A stretch of 6,665 bases of DNA from Verrucomicrobiota bacterium (GTDB taxonomy: Bacteria > Verrucomicrobiota > Verrucomicrobiia > Chthoniobacterales > Terrimicrobiaceae). The notes below the pieces were generated by a model. That model had not been told where the DNA came from and did not search any database. It worked only from the letters and a program-made list of their open reading frames with translations. Where the stretch lies: positions 1 to 6,665 of the forward strand of contig JAPLTI010000181.1 of NCBI GenBank assembly GCA_026398285.1, read 5' to 3'. Shown here in pieces: positions 5,460 through 6,665 of the stretch (the stretch's first letter is position 1; each line of letters starts with the position of its first letter). Made by a program: the position numbers and the translations under genes.

Positions 5460-6665
5460 TCAACTGCGCGTCACTTGCAAGCCGGTGTCTGAGATATCCA
5501 TTCGCACGAAGCGGGCTCTTGGGTTTGGCGGGCGGGTAGTGAGTTCCTGTCGGATGCGTGAGGCGGCTTCAGCGTCTTTTGCGAGGAAGAGGATGTAGCC
5601 GCCGCCGCCTGCTCCGGGGAGTTTTGCGGCGGCAGTCCAATCGGAGACGCGGTTGAGGATGTCCTGGACGGCGGGCGGGTTGGTGCCGGCATCGAGGGCG
5701 CAGTTGAGTTCCCATGTGCGTCTCACGACACTGCAGAGGCCATCCCACGACTCGCGTTGCAGGATATCAAACGAATCACGAGCATGGGCGGAGATTTCGT
5801 CGAGGCGTGACATCGTTTCCGGGCGATTGAGAAACATTCCACGCACGATCTCGCGGAGGATGCCCTTTGCGACGCGAGTGATGCCTGTGTAGTAGAGAAG
5901 GGCCATGCCGTTGGTGTTCGACGGGCCGAAGAGGTGTTGGGGGAGCCAGCGCACGAGACCGCGTTGGGTGAAGCCGGGCGAGGATTCGATCATTTTCAGA
6001 CCGCGATGGATTCCACCCGCCTGGTCCTGCCATCCGCCGCCGGTTGTGAGGAGTTGCTCCAGCGCGAGAGTGCGTGAGCAGATTTCCTCGTGATCCCAGC
6101 CCAAGCCGCAGACTTCGGAGAGTGTGCCCAGAAGTGTGGCGGCGAGGATGCTGCTGGTGCCGAGACCGGAGCCTTTCGGCGTGGCGGCGAGCAGGGAGAT
6201 TTCAAGGCCGCCGCCGAACTCGCCGAGGAGGTCATCGAGAGACCCCGCACGGGTGTGGGCGGTGAAGCGCGGGTGGAAGCCGGCGAGCGCGAGAGCGGCC
6301 TTCGCGAGAGAAAACTCGGCTCCGACATGCGTGAAGTCTTCCAATTCCTCGAAGGTGCGGATGCGCGTTTCGGCTCCGAGGTCGATGGATCGGATCACGA
6401 TTTCGCGGTGCAGCGGCACGCGGGCGAAGACCTGCACGGGCGGCTGGCCATTGAGATCGAGCGCAACATTCACCACCGCGCCGCCGCGTTTCAGGCAATA
6501 CGGAGGCGTGTCGGTCCAGCCACCGGCGAGGTCGATGCGGATCGGGCAGCGTCCCCAGATGATCTGGTCATCCACCGCCGTGCGGATTGGTGCGCATTTT
6601 TTGGAAGCGATGCGATCGACCACCAGATCGCTCAGGAATGAGAAAGCGCGCTTTTCGTAGAGACT
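5460..6665 (-). CDS. L-fucokinase domain (GHMP kinase, FKP-type), 5' end beyond the window
   Basis: From the GTG at 6623 this reads 387 residues, but the frame is open for 14 more codons to the right edge (SLYEKRAFSFLSDL before the GTG), so the gene is probably longer. The sequence closely follows the C-terminal kinase half of bifunctional fucokinase/L-fucose-1-phosphate guanylyltransferase as known from Bacteroides. Counting from 6623, visible motifs are WGRCPIRIDLAGGWTDTPPY at 23-42, the GHMP ATP-binding loop PKGSGLGTSS at 149-158, TTGGGWQDQAGG at 193-204, LLYYTGITR at 242-250, TNPPAV at 314-319, the GHMP motif 3 KLPGAGGGGY at 334-343, and the family's closing PNPRARF with a final QVTRS. 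It would phosphorylate L-fucose with ATP to L-fucose 1-phosphate in the cytoplasm. If the guanylyltransferase half follows outside the window, it would then make GDP-L-fucose for glycan synthesis. All catalytic motifs seen are intact. No link to the neighbouring esterase gene set is apparent. Confidence 0.92.
   Translation of the reverse strand, partial: SLYEKRAFSFLSDLVVDRIASKKCAPIRTAVDDQIIWGRCPIRIDLAGGWTDTPPYCLKRGGAVVNVALDLNGQPPVQVFARVPLHREIVIRSIDLGAETRIRTFEELEDFTHVGAEFSLAKAALALAGFHPRFTAHTRAGSLDDLLGEFGGGLEISLLAATPKGSGLGTSSILAATLLGTLSEVCGLGWDHEEICSRTLALEQLLTTGGGWQDQAGGIHRGLKMIESSPGFTQRGLVRWLPQHLFGPSNTNGMALLYYTGITRVAKGILREIVRGMFLNRPETMSRLDEISAHARDSFDILQRESWDGLCSVVRRTWELNCALDAGTNPPAVQDILNRVSDWTAAAKLPGAGGGGYILFLAKDAEAASRIRQELTTRPPNPRARFVRMDISDTGLQVTRS

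Noticed and set aside
5278..5463. Leftward 61-codon frame in the convergent region
   Set aside because: It is built over three of the dyads, has no family signal, and its start overlaps the end of the fucokinase gene. It is probably translated repeat DNA.

Overview
This window looks like a piece of chromosome from a GC-rich, free-living Gram-negative bacterium. Verrucomicrobiota, or a related PVC or Bacteroidota-like lineage, is my best guess. The reasons are the FKP-type fucokinase, the many gene starts without a clear Shine-Dalgarno sequence, and the general look of the proteins. This assignment is weak, because no rRNA or other marker gene is present. I see no phage, IS element, tRNA or CRISPR array.

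Left part (1-1841): a COG0523/CobW-type G3E GTPase with a His-rich metal-binding linker runs rightward. Its frame is open to the left edge. Nine bases after its stop lies the end of a leftward NarL/LuxR-type response regulator that carries a basic N-terminal tail. No cognate histidine kinase is visible.

Middle (1842-5195): a small leftward ORF (66 aa) lies upstream of the regulator. From a divergent intergenic region with a strong dyad (2186-2214), a rightward gene set begins: an unrecognised 98-aa protein, an alpha/beta (dienelactone-like) hydrolase, a type I phosphoribosyltransferase (PRTase) and an erythromycin-esterase-family gene. The last three are joined by ATGA stop/start overlaps, each preceded by the same GGAGGTCGT 9-mer. 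From memory, the mycobacterial DosR-regulon proteins Rv0571c (PRTase + dienelactone hydrolase) and Rv2030c (PRTase + erythromycin esterase) carry these same domain pairs as fusions. The window may therefore hold the unfused version of a stress or dormancy module, here beside a NarL-type regulator. The esterase gene is broken. About 45 codons, including the region where the family's GEASHG active-site motif should be, are missing between 4077 and 4083, and the reading frame changes there.

Right part (5196-6665): a convergent intergenic region of 264 bp is dense in inverted repeats and may be an interspersed repeat. It is followed by a leftward GHMP kinase closely resembling the L-fucokinase half of bifunctional fucokinase/GDP-fucose pyrophosphorylase (FKP). 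Its frame stays open to the right edge, so an N-terminal guanylyltransferase half may lie outside the window.
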